45,048 nucleotides of DNA from Betaproteobacteria bacterium (lineage in GTDB: Bacteria; Pseudomonadota; Gammaproteobacteria; Burkholderiales; SG8-41), in NCBI GenBank assembly GCA_016199545.1, contig JACQGN010000260.1:1-45048 (forward strand), written 5' to 3'. The notes beneath the pieces are model-generated. The model did no database searches and was not told the origin of the DNA. It was given only the letters and a program-made list of their open reading frames with translations. Both the position numbers and the translations under genes were made by a program. This document shows positions 39,305-45,048 of the stretch, one piece after another. Each line of letters opens with the position of its first letter. Position 1 is the first letter of the stretch.

Positions 39305-39877
39305 ATGACCGACATCACGTTCTACAAAAGCCACACGGCGCTGCTCATTGCCGACTTCTACGCCGAGCAGATGGGTAAACTGCCGCACGCCGTCAACCGC
39401 AAGTGCGTCGAGAAGACCCTGGCATTACGGCAGGCGGCGCGCGCGGCGGGCTTGCTGATCTGCTATTCCGCGACCGTGTTCCGGCCGGGCTACATCGAGG
39501 TCAGCGAGCGCAACAAGACCTTCAGCGAGCGCAAACGCACCGGCGGGCCCGCCATCGCCGATCCGCTCAAGGTCATCCATCCGCAAATGCAGCCAGCCGA
39601 AGGCGAGCCCGTTGTCGGCAAGCACCGGGTGAACGCGATGTTCGGCACCGATCTCGCGATGATACTGGGAGCGCGCAACATCGATACGCTCATCCTGCTG
39701 GGCTTCGCGACCAGTGGCGTGGTGCTGTCAACCACCCGCTACGCCGCCGATGCCGACTATCGGCTTTTCATCGTCGAAGACTGCTGCGCCGACGCGGACC
39801 CGGCCGTCCACGACTTCCTGTGCGCGAAGATCTTCCCGCGCCAGGCGGACGTGGTGCAGTCCGCCGACGTCATCTAG
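39305..39877 (+). CDS. Isochorismatase-like hydrolase (SGVVLST subgroup)
   Basis: This 190-residue protein has the isochorismatase/cysteine-hydrolase fold. The first catalytic Asp is in LLIADFYAEQ (near 17) and the Lys is in VVGKHRVNAMFGTDL (near 103). The usual catalytic Cys region is GFATSGVVLSTTRYAADADY, which has no Cys at the expected place; this SGVVLST form is a known subgroup with uncertain activity. The stop is TAG at 39875, where the miniature copy at 25897 has AAG and continues KALAA, so the end is seven codons shorter than ancestral. A ribosome-site-like GGAGAAAGGGAA precedes the ATG. Confidence 0.88.
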   Translation: MTDITFYKSHTALLIADFYAEQMGKLPHAVNRKCVEKTLALRQAARAAGLLICYSATVFRPGYIEVSERNKTFSERKRTGGPAIADPLKVIHPQMQPAEGEPVVGKHRVNAMFGTDLAMILGARNIDTLILLGFATSGVVLSTTRYAADADYRLFIVEDCCADADPAVHDFLCAKIFPRQADVVQSADVI

Positions 39878-39881
39878 GCAT

Positions 39882-39931
39882 TGGCGGCGTAAATTGCGGC
39901 GGAATTGGCGGAGGACATATGGCTCAAAGCT
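39882..39931 (+). repeat. Duplicated gene leader, copy 1
   Basis: These 50 bp, from TGGCGGCGTAAATTGCGG through the ribosome site (GGCGGAGGAC) to the start codon and the codons for MAQS, recur at 42052-42101 with about four differences. Each copy lies directly before a different gene (a family-3 binding protein here, an NTF2/SnoaL-like gene there). The upstream part encodes the tail of a preceding frame in both places. Confidence 0.7.
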
Positions 39932-40704
39932 TCGATAAGTTGCAAGCAGGAACGATGAAGATCACCACGCATTTCATGGGCAATTGGAACATGACCGTGG
40001 ATACGGAAATCGCACCGACTGGAAAATTCCGGGTCGGCATGAACGCCAACAATGCGACTCTGGTGATTCGCAGCGCGGACGGAACCGTCAGCGGGCTTTC
40101 CGCCGAACTCGGCCGGTTCATCGCCGGCAAGCTTGGCGTGCCGTTCGAGCCGGTGGTCTACGAATCGTCGACGCCTTTCACGGCGAGCTTTCGCAAGAAA
40201 GAATGGGACATCGTCCTCACCGGCAAGAACGTGGTCGTGGCGGAGCTCCTCGATTTCAGCGCGGATCTGTATCAGACCGAATACGGGTATGTCGCGGCAC
40301 CCGGGCACGAGTTTGCGAATCCAGCCGAGGTCGATCGCCCGGGAGTCAGGATCGCGGTACCCCGCAACGCTTCAGCGGACGTTTATCTCTCGAGGACGCT
40401 GAAATCCGCGGCGCTGGTGCGGGTGGACGGCAACCTTGACGTGGGCATCGAGTTCCTGCGCGCCGGCACAGCCGGGGTGTACGCATCAAGCGTCGACAGC
40501 ACGCACGCAGTGGCGGCCCGCATGCCAGGCGCAAAGGTCGTGGGCGCTTTTCACACGGTGACCTTTGCGGTGGCGATGCAAAAAGGGCGCCCGGCGGCGG
40601 CGCTCGATCAACTCACGCAGATGATCAACGAGGCCAAGGCGGTGGGCATCGTGCAGAAAGCGCTCGAGCAAGCGGGCGCCAGGGGCGTGCGGATCCTGCC
40701 ATAG
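39919..40704 (+). CDS. Family-3 solute-binding-like protein without signal peptide
   Basis: This 261-residue protein has the amino-acid-type binding fold: GKFRVGMNANNATLVIRSADGTVSGLSAELGRFIAGKLG near the start, RKKEWDIVLTGKNVV in lobe 2 and the late HTVTFAVAMQKGRPAAALDQLTQMINEAK. ATG at 39919 has a GGAGGAC site 5 nt upstream and begins MAQSFDKLQ. No secretion signal precedes the domain, which is unusual for a transporter component. A miniature, internally deleted copy is at 43621-43802. Its leader is duplicated upstream of an unrelated gene. Confidence 0.85.
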   Translation: MAQSFDKLQAGTMKITTHFMGNWNMTVDTEIAPTGKFRVGMNANNATLVIRSADGTVSGLSAELGRFIAGKLGVPFEPVVYESSTPFTASFRKKEWDIVLTGKNVVVAELLDFSADLYQTEYGYVAAPGHEFANPAEVDRPGVRIAVPRNASADVYLSRTLKSAALVRVDGNLDVGIEFLRAGTAGVYASSVDSTHAVAARMPGAKVVGAFHTVTFAVAMQKGRPAAALDQLTQMINEAKAVGIVQKALEQAGARGVRILP

Positions 40705-40713
40705 TCTGTAGGA

Positions 40714-41943
40714 ATGGGAATGCGATCGAGTCTTGAGCAGGCGTTTTCCGGCATCAAGGTGCTCGCGGTTGCGCGCGTAGTCGCTGCGCCGTTCGCCGCC
40801 TATCAACTGGCGATGCATGGCGCTGATGTCATACACATCGAGCACCCCGAGGAAGGCGATTCCGCGCGCACGTCCGGCAACCTGGACACGCCTTTTCACA
40901 AAGCGCGGATGGCGTACAACTTCCTCGCCTACAACGCCAACAAGCGCTCGATGACACTCACCATCAATACGCCGCCCGGGCAGGAGGTGTTCCGCAGAAT
41001 GGCCGTGAACGCCGACGTGGTCATCGAAAACCTGAGGGGCGGGACCATGGCGCGTTACGGCCTCGGCTACGACGACCTGAAGAAGATCAATCCTCGAATC
41101 ATTTTCTGCTCGCTCACGGGCTACGGCCAGACCGGCCCGAAAAAAAGCGATCCGGCCATCGACGGCGTGGTGCAGGCGGTCAGCGGCATGATGAGCATCA
41201 CGGGCACGCCGGAGTCCGGGCCGCTGAAGTCCGGCTCCACCATCGTGGACTACGCCACCGGCTATGCCGCCGCCCTCGGCATCGCCACGGCGCTCTTCCA
41301 GCGCGAGCGCACCGGCGCCGGCCAGTCGATCGACGTGTCGATGCTGGAGACGGCCATCACGCTCATGGGCGGCGAGGTCCTGCGCGCCATCGCCGCGAAC
41401 GAGACCCCGCCGCTGGTGGGCAATGCCTCGGGCAAGGGCGGCTACGTGAGCGATACGTACCGCTGCAAGGAGGGCTACCTGTCGATCGCGGCCGGCGCGC
41501 CCGCCCGCCGGGAGAAGCTCTGGAAGGCCATCGATGCCGCCGAAATTCCCCAGGATCCGCGCTTTGCCACGGATGCCGCCGTGGCCGGGAACCTGAAGGC
41601 GCTCAACGAAGCCATCGAACGCAAGCTCTCGACCCGGACGGCGGCGGAATGGGAGGAAATTCTCAACCAGGCCGGCGTGGCGGCGATGGAAGTGATCCCG
41701 CTTGCCCGCGCGGTACATCACCCGCAACTCGAATACCGCCGTTTCTTCCATGCGTTCGACGACACACGCACAACCGGCTTGCCGCCTTTCGCCGTGCCCA
41801 CTTCGCCTTATCGCCTGTCGGCGAGCCCGGCAACGATCAGTTCCCTGCCGCCGCGCCTGGGGCAGCATACCGACGAGGTGCTCACCGAGCACGGGTTCTC
41901 ACCGGAAGAAATCGCCGGCCTGCGCGCGGCTGGCATCGTGTAG
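40714..41943 (+). CDS. Family III CoA-transferase
   Basis: This complete 409-residue CaiB-like CoA-transferase has GIKVLAVARVVAAPFAAYQLAMHGADV, YNANKRSMTLTINTPPG, FCSLTGYGQTGPKKSDPAIDG and the catalytic Asp in STIVDYATGYAAALG (near 172), 21 residues before TGAGQSIDVSMLE. It transfers CoA to an organic acid; the acceptor is unknown. ATG at 40714 or 40720, with TAGGA just upstream, 9 nt after the binding-protein stop, so the two form a unit. Confidence 0.93.
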   Translation: MGMRSSLEQAFSGIKVLAVARVVAAPFAAYQLAMHGADVIHIEHPEEGDSARTSGNLDTPFHKARMAYNFLAYNANKRSMTLTINTPPGQEVFRRMAVNADVVIENLRGGTMARYGLGYDDLKKINPRIIFCSLTGYGQTGPKKSDPAIDGVVQAVSGMMSITGTPESGPLKSGSTIVDYATGYAAALGIATALFQRERTGAGQSIDVSMLETAITLMGGEVLRAIAANETPPLVGNASGKGGYVSDTYRCKEGYLSIAAGAPARREKLWKAIDAAEIPQDPRFATDAAVAGNLKALNEAIERKLSTRTAAEWEEILNQAGVAAMEVIPLARAVHHPQLEYRRFFHAFDDTRTTGLPPFAVPTSPYRLSASPATISSLPPRLGQHTDEVLTEHGFSPEEIAGLRAAGIV

Positions 41944-41987
41944 CCGATGCTGCCGCGGGTCGCACACATCCTGCAACTCAACGCACG

Positions 41988-42062
41988 GTTTCCGACTATC
42001 GCATGCCGAAGTTAGAGGATCAGATAGAAACGCTGCGCCGGTTCAAGGACGTGGCGGCGTAA
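41988..42062 (+). pseudogene. Gene-tail remnant (second YRMPK...TLRRF copy)
   Basis: In the frame ending at TAA 42060-42062 the sequence encodes SDYRMPKLEDQIETLRRF then KDVAA. It matches the tail at 36420-36491 at 17 of about 21 residues. It has no start of its own and follows the CoA-transferase stop by about 45 nt. It directly abuts the duplicated leader at 42052, so tail and leader moved or were duplicated together. Confidence 0.55.
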
Positions 42063-42101
42063 ATTGCGGTGGAATTGTCGGAGGATATATGGCTCAAAGC
42101 T
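42052..42101 (+). repeat. Duplicated gene leader, copy 2
   Basis: This is the second copy of the 50-bp leader described at 39882-39931, from TGGCGGCGTAAATTGCGG through GGAGGATATATG to the codons for MAQSS. The preserved stop codon, ribosome site and first four codons, before two unrelated genes, suggest that a gene tail and translation signal were copied as a block. Confidence 0.7.
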
Positions 42102-42442
42102 CCAGTGAAATCCAGTATCTGATCGATCGCGCCGCGATTCACGATCTGCTCACACGTTATTTTCAGGGCCTGGACCGCGGCAGCCCCGAGCAGGTGCGGA
42201 GTTGCTTCACTGACGATGTCCAGTGTCACTATGACAAACGGGCGCCGACAAAGGGCATCGAGGCGTTCATGCGCAGCCTGCGCTACCTCGACCGGATGCG
42301 CCGCGTGAAGAGCGGCTGGCGGATCAGCGATCGGATACATACGCTCGACTGGAGTTGCCAGGTACCAGCGAACTTCGCCATCACGCTGGCGCAGCGGGTA
42401 TCGAACCGGTCAGACAGGGCGCTTCCCTTCAGCGAGGCTTGA
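42089..42442 (+). CDS. SnoaL/NTF2-like protein, probably internally deleted
   Basis: This 117-residue protein begins as a SnoaL-like NTF2-fold domain (IDRAAIHDLLTRYFQGLDRGSPEQVRSCFTDDVQCHYD) and ends with RYLDRMRRVKSGWRISDRIHTLDWS, the conserved last strands of the family. Between GIEAFMRSL and RYLDRM about 50-60 residues found in relatives (the middle sheet with the 'H...N..V..DGD.A' strand) are absent, so an in-frame deletion is likely. Relatives include dehydratases and isomerases of degradative pathways. It converges with the S1-domain gene and overlaps its end by 14 bp. Confidence 0.7.
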   Translation: MAQSSSEIQYLIDRAAIHDLLTRYFQGLDRGSPEQVRSCFTDDVQCHYDKRAPTKGIEAFMRSLRYLDRMRRVKSGWRISDRIHTLDWSCQVPANFAITLAQRVSNRSDRALPFSEA

Positions 42443-43097
42443 GCGACGCCGAGATCCGCCGTTTGGTCGTGTCAACGTTGAGGATGAGTACTTCTACGGT
42501 CTGACCGACCTTGTAGTCCGTGGGCTTCTTCCCTGTCGGCAGGTCGGAGACATGTACCAGCGCGTCCACCGACGGCTCCAGCGCGACGAAGATGCCGAAC
42601 CCCGTGGTGGAGATTTCAGAGACGCTGGCCTGCACGCGTGTGCCCACCCGATACTTCGCGCCGGCCTGCATCCAGGGGTTATCCTGGGACCGGCGCATGC
42701 TCAGGGCCATGCGCTTCTTCTCGAGGTCGATTGAGAGCACGGTCACCCGGACTGCTTGACCCACCTTCACCAACTTGCGCGCGTCCTTCGCGCCGGTGAA
42801 GCCCATGTCGGTAACGTGAACGAGGCCGTCCGCGCCGCCGACATTGACGAAGGCGCCATGCTCCAGCACCTGCGTCACCCGCCCGTCGAACGTCTCACCG
42901 ACGTGCTTCGAGAGTTCCGTGAGCCGCGTGAGCGCCGAGTCCGCTCGCGCGTCAGGCGAGCCGGCCAGCAGGGGCGCGGGGAGCAAGGTCAGCAATAGGA
43001 GAACCAGCGCCGCCACTGGCCACCTTCGGAAGTTCAGCGTCCGCGATGTGGTGCAGGCAGCACGTTGCACAGTGTGTGTAATTGGCCTGACGTTCAC
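42429..43097 (-). CDS. Exported protein with two S1 RNA-binding domains
   Basis: This 222-residue protein has a hydrophobic N-terminal segment (RRWPVAALVLLLLTLLPAPLLA, about residues 24-45, with a preceding basic stretch) that looks like a signal peptide or anchor. Two S1 OB-fold domains follow: GETFDGRVTQVLEHGAFVNVGGADGLVHVTDM and GTRVQASVSEISTTGFGIFVALEPSVDALVHVSDL. The GTG at 43097 is chosen because AAAGGAG lies 5 nt upstream; an open frame extends further but has no better start. S1 domains normally bind RNA in the cytoplasm, so an exported pair is odd. Confidence 0.82.
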   Translation of the reverse strand: MNVRPITHTVQRAACTTSRTLNFRRWPVAALVLLLLTLLPAPLLAGSPDARADSALTRLTELSKHVGETFDGRVTQVLEHGAFVNVGGADGLVHVTDMGFTGAKDARKLVKVGQAVRVTVLSIDLEKKRMALSMRRSQDNPWMQAGAKYRVGTRVQASVSEISTTGFGIFVALEPSVDALVHVSDLPTGKKPTDYKVGQTVEVLILNVDTTKRRISASLKPR

Positions 43098-43499
43098 TCC
43101 AGCTCCTTTCCCCCCAGGATTTGCGCGCGTCATCGACAGCAGTAACCGGTCGATAAATGGGCAATGTAGTCCGCCGGCGCGATGATGGCAATGCTCTGTG
43201 TCAGATCTTGAATTCATGACTCCGTCCCGGGACAGCATATAGCTCTTGGTAGGCCAAGACGCCGCTGGTGACGAAGAGAACGAGGCCGACACCCCCAGGA
43301 GCACCGGGAGCAGGAGAGGAAGGGGTCCCCGGATGCGCATAACCGACTTTATGTTCATGCTTGCGGATTCGCCACCGGAAGGCTGGCGTACCGGCGCCCA
43401 TTCACTGGACCGCGCAACGCACTTCGCTCCGTCGCCAGTGGCTCATGGTTGAGCGTGTTGGGATGGTTTCTGACCATCGGCCGACAGTCGGTGACCGGC
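43098..43499. other. Gap without a convincing gene
   Basis: The minus frame of the S1 gene stays open up to 43358 and would begin MRIRGPLPLLLPVLLG, a hydrophobic stretch like a signal peptide. However, it has no ribosome site and no domain before the better start at 43097. I see nothing else supportable here. Confidence 0.4.
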
Positions 43500-43617
43500 C
43501 AACTCCGGACGGTGAAAGTCACCGCGGTGTCGAGATCCGGATTTGCGAGCCACGGATCGACTCCGGCCGTGTGCGCCTGGATCCAGCGCAGACGCGGCAT
43601 GCGCTTGAGATACCCTG
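43500..43617 (-). pseudogene. Remnant of a D-2-hydroxyacid dehydrogenase
   Basis: On the minus strand the sequence encodes LKRMPRLRWIQAHTAGVDPW followed by LANPDLDTAVTFTV. This resembles the segment of GhrA-type D-2-hydroxyacid dehydrogenases in which the first Rossmann-like domain ends ('P.L.WIQ...AGV+.....P'). Only about 38 codons remain; both sides diverge. It abuts the miniature binding-protein copy. Confidence 0.5.
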
Positions 43618-43620
43618 TTC

Positions 43621-43802
43621 GTGCATACCGAAATCGCACCGGCGGGAACATTCCGCGTCGGCATGAACGCCAACAATGCGACTCGGGTGATCCGCAGTGC
43701 GGACGGAACCGTCAGCGAAATGGTCAACGAGGCGAAGGCGGCAGGTATCGTGCAGAAAGCACTCGAGCAGGGGGGCGCCAGGGGGTGCGGATCGTGCCGT
43801 AA
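43621..43802 (+). pseudogene. Miniature family-3 binding-protein gene (175-codon deletion)
   Basis: The frame opens with GTG 43621 and encodes TEIAPAGTFRVGMNANNAT then VIRSADGTVS, exactly as in the intact gene at 39919-40704. It then jumps to EMVNEAKAAGIVQKALEQ, the intact protein's last part, omitting residues 59-233. One base is also missing near the end (the intact copy reads AGGGGCGTG, this one AGGGGGTG), so the last codons are shifted. It has no start region of its own and is clearly non-functional. Confidence 0.8.
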
Positions 43803-43996
43803 GCGATTTTTCGAAGTCAGGCGGCCGTCACCCCTCGTGGATCGACACCCAGATACTCACGCACCGCTTGCCTTGCTCGGGTGCTGGGAGTAAATTGCCC
43901 GGAAATTCAGCGAACCAATCGCTGATGTCGGCGTCGATCGTGGTCTTCTCAAAGGGTGAGCAGGCCCCGTTACGGCGCATAACAAGGAGGAGAGAA

Positions 43997-44965
43997 ATGA
44001 AACGTGGCTTTGGTGTCTGGTTGGTTTGTTTGATCTGCGGTTTCGCGTGGCTGGCGCCCGCGCAGGCGCAATATCCCACCAAGTCAATCCGCTTCGTCGT
44101 GCCGTTCCCGCCCGGTGGCGGTACCGACACGATGGCGCGTGCGATCGGCGGCCGGCTCGGCGAAGGACTGGGACAGCAGGTGGTGGTGGACAACCGCGGC
44201 GGGGGCGGCGCCAACATCGGCGCGGAAATCGCGGCGAAATCGCCACCGGACGGCCACACGCTGTTCATGCTGACCGGAACGCACACGGTGAACTACACCC
44301 TCTATCGCAAACTCGGCTACAACGTGCTGAAGGATTTTGTCCCGGTCTCGATGCTCGGCGGCACGGCCTACGTGGTGGTGGTGCATCCGTCGGTGCCGGT
44401 GAAGTCGGTCAAGGAACTGGTCGCGCTGGCAAAGGCACGCCCGGACGAGATCTCGCATTCGTCGTCGGGCGCCGGCAGCGGTCCGCATCTTGCGGGCGAG
44501 CTCTTCAAGAGCATGACGGGAACCAAGATGTTGCACATCCCGTACAAGGGCGGCGGACCATCGGTCATCGGGCTGGTCTCCGGTGAGGCCATGGTCGGAT
44601 TTACGACCACACCCTCATGCATTTTTCAAATCAAGGCAGGCCGGCTGCGCGGGCTCGCCGTCAGCACCGCAAGGCGCTCGCCGTTCCTCCCCGACCTGCC
44701 GACCGTCGCGCAAGCCGGCGTTCCGGGCTACCAGACGAGCGCCTGGTACGGCATGGTGGTGCCCACCGGCACGCCCGCGGACGCCATCGCGCGTCTCAAT
44801 GCGGAAGCGGCCAAGGCCATGACGTTCGCGGACGTAAAGTCGCGGCTCGACGCCACCGGGATGGTGCCGGGCACCAGCACGCCTGAAGAGCTGGGCAAGC
44901 ACATACAAGGTGAAGTCGCAAGGTGGGCGAAAGTGGTAAAAGCCCTCAACTTGCGCGTCGACTGA
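43997..44965 (+). CDS. TctC/Bug-family binding protein
   Basis: This is a complete 322-residue periplasmic binding protein. ATG at 43997 has AAGGAGG 7-8 nt upstream and starts the signal peptide MKRGFGVWLVCLICGFAWLA (then PAQAQ). It has QYPTKSIRFVVPFPPGGGTDTM, VVVDNRGGGGANIGAEIAA, PPDGHTLFMLTGTH, SVKELVALAKARPDEISHSS, MLHIPYKGGGPSVIG and STPEELGKHIQGEVARWAKVV. The ligand is unknown. The last 83 bp of the window hold no gene start. Confidence 0.93.
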   Translation: MKRGFGVWLVCLICGFAWLAPAQAQYPTKSIRFVVPFPPGGGTDTMARAIGGRLGEGLGQQVVVDNRGGGGANIGAEIAAKSPPDGHTLFMLTGTHTVNYTLYRKLGYNVLKDFVPVSMLGGTAYVVVVHPSVPVKSVKELVALAKARPDEISHSSSGAGSGPHLAGELFKSMTGTKMLHIPYKGGGPSVIGLVSGEAMVGFTTTPSCIFQIKAGRLRGLAVSTARRSPFLPDLPTVAQAGVPGYQTSAWYGMVVPTGTPADAIARLNAEAAKAMTFADVKSRLDATGMVPGTSTPEELGKHIQGEVARWAKVVKALNLRVD

Positions 44966-45048
44966 AGGAACCCCATGCTGCTCTACGGATTTAAACCTGA
45001 AAACCGCAATTCAGCCACAGAGGATTCTTTTCAATACCCCCTTGAGGG

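Noticed and set aside
26296-39877. TAG recoding (pyrrolysine or suppressor) in this organism
   Set aside because: Only two out-of-place TAG codons were found and several intact genes end in TAG, so ordinary nonsense mutations explain them better.
1-45048. CRISPR array, prophage or integrative element boundaries
   Set aside because: No regularly spaced repeats, integrase, tRNA attachment site or phage structural genes were seen.

Overview
The window looks like a high-GC betaproteobacterial chromosome segment, most likely Burkholderiales or a relative. The main reason is the number of TctC/Bug-type periplasmic solute-binding proteins (six loci). Other pointers are three family III CoA-transferases, an MmgE/PrpD protein, an oxalyl-CoA decarboxylase-like enzyme and carboxymuconolactone decarboxylase-like proteins. 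No rRNA, tRNA, CRISPR array, phage or conjugation genes were seen, and no TctA/TctB membrane subunits accompany the binding proteins.

Layout. 1-1100: an IS5-type insertion sequence abutting a roughly 200-bp MITE-like element. 1100-5042: two TctC-like genes, a cupin and a CapA-like protein; the second TctC gene carries an in-frame palindromic insertion. 5118-9917: an accessory block holding a two-gene unit of unknown function (an unrecognised 557-residue protein coupled to a double-HxK phospholipase-D-like protein) and a higBA toxin-antitoxin operon with a third HTH gene. 10078-18006: an amidohydrolase, an NMT1-like binding protein, another TctC gene, a heterodimeric ABC exporter with complementary degenerate ATP sites, and a broken TctC gene. 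18062-24044: an IclR regulator divergent from a probable catabolic operon. The first gene of that operon is a UGSC-family protein whose reading frame crosses an in-frame TGA (probable selenocysteine) followed at the classic distance by a SECIS-like hairpin. Next come a conserved-looking partner of unknown function, an MmgE/PrpD protein, a beta-hydroxyacid dehydrogenase and a frameshifted metallo-beta-lactamase-fold hydrolase. 24266-33365: an MFS exporter, two gene remnants, ThuA and oxalyl-CoA decarboxylase-like genes, a TctC gene, a paired set of CoA-transferases (one lacking the catalytic Asp) and a CMD protein. 33367-34943: repeats and a vapBC module. 34944-44965: further degradative enzymes (CMD, SDR, GMC, MDR, isochorismatase-like, CoA-transferase), two family-3/NTF2-like genes sharing a duplicated leader, an exported S1-domain protein and a last TctC gene.

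Two themes stand out. First, the metabolic genes form small regulated modules for uptake, CoA activation and oxidation of organic acids. The best candidate for a little-described system is the UGSC selenoprotein operon; the unknown + PLD pair is second. Second, the window is full of gene remnants. At least five genes show internal deletions that keep both ends, and there are single-base frameshifts, nonsense codons and duplicated gene tails and leaders. Either the accessory region is undergoing decay by recombination between short repeats, or the assembly contains errors. Read-level checking would separate the two.
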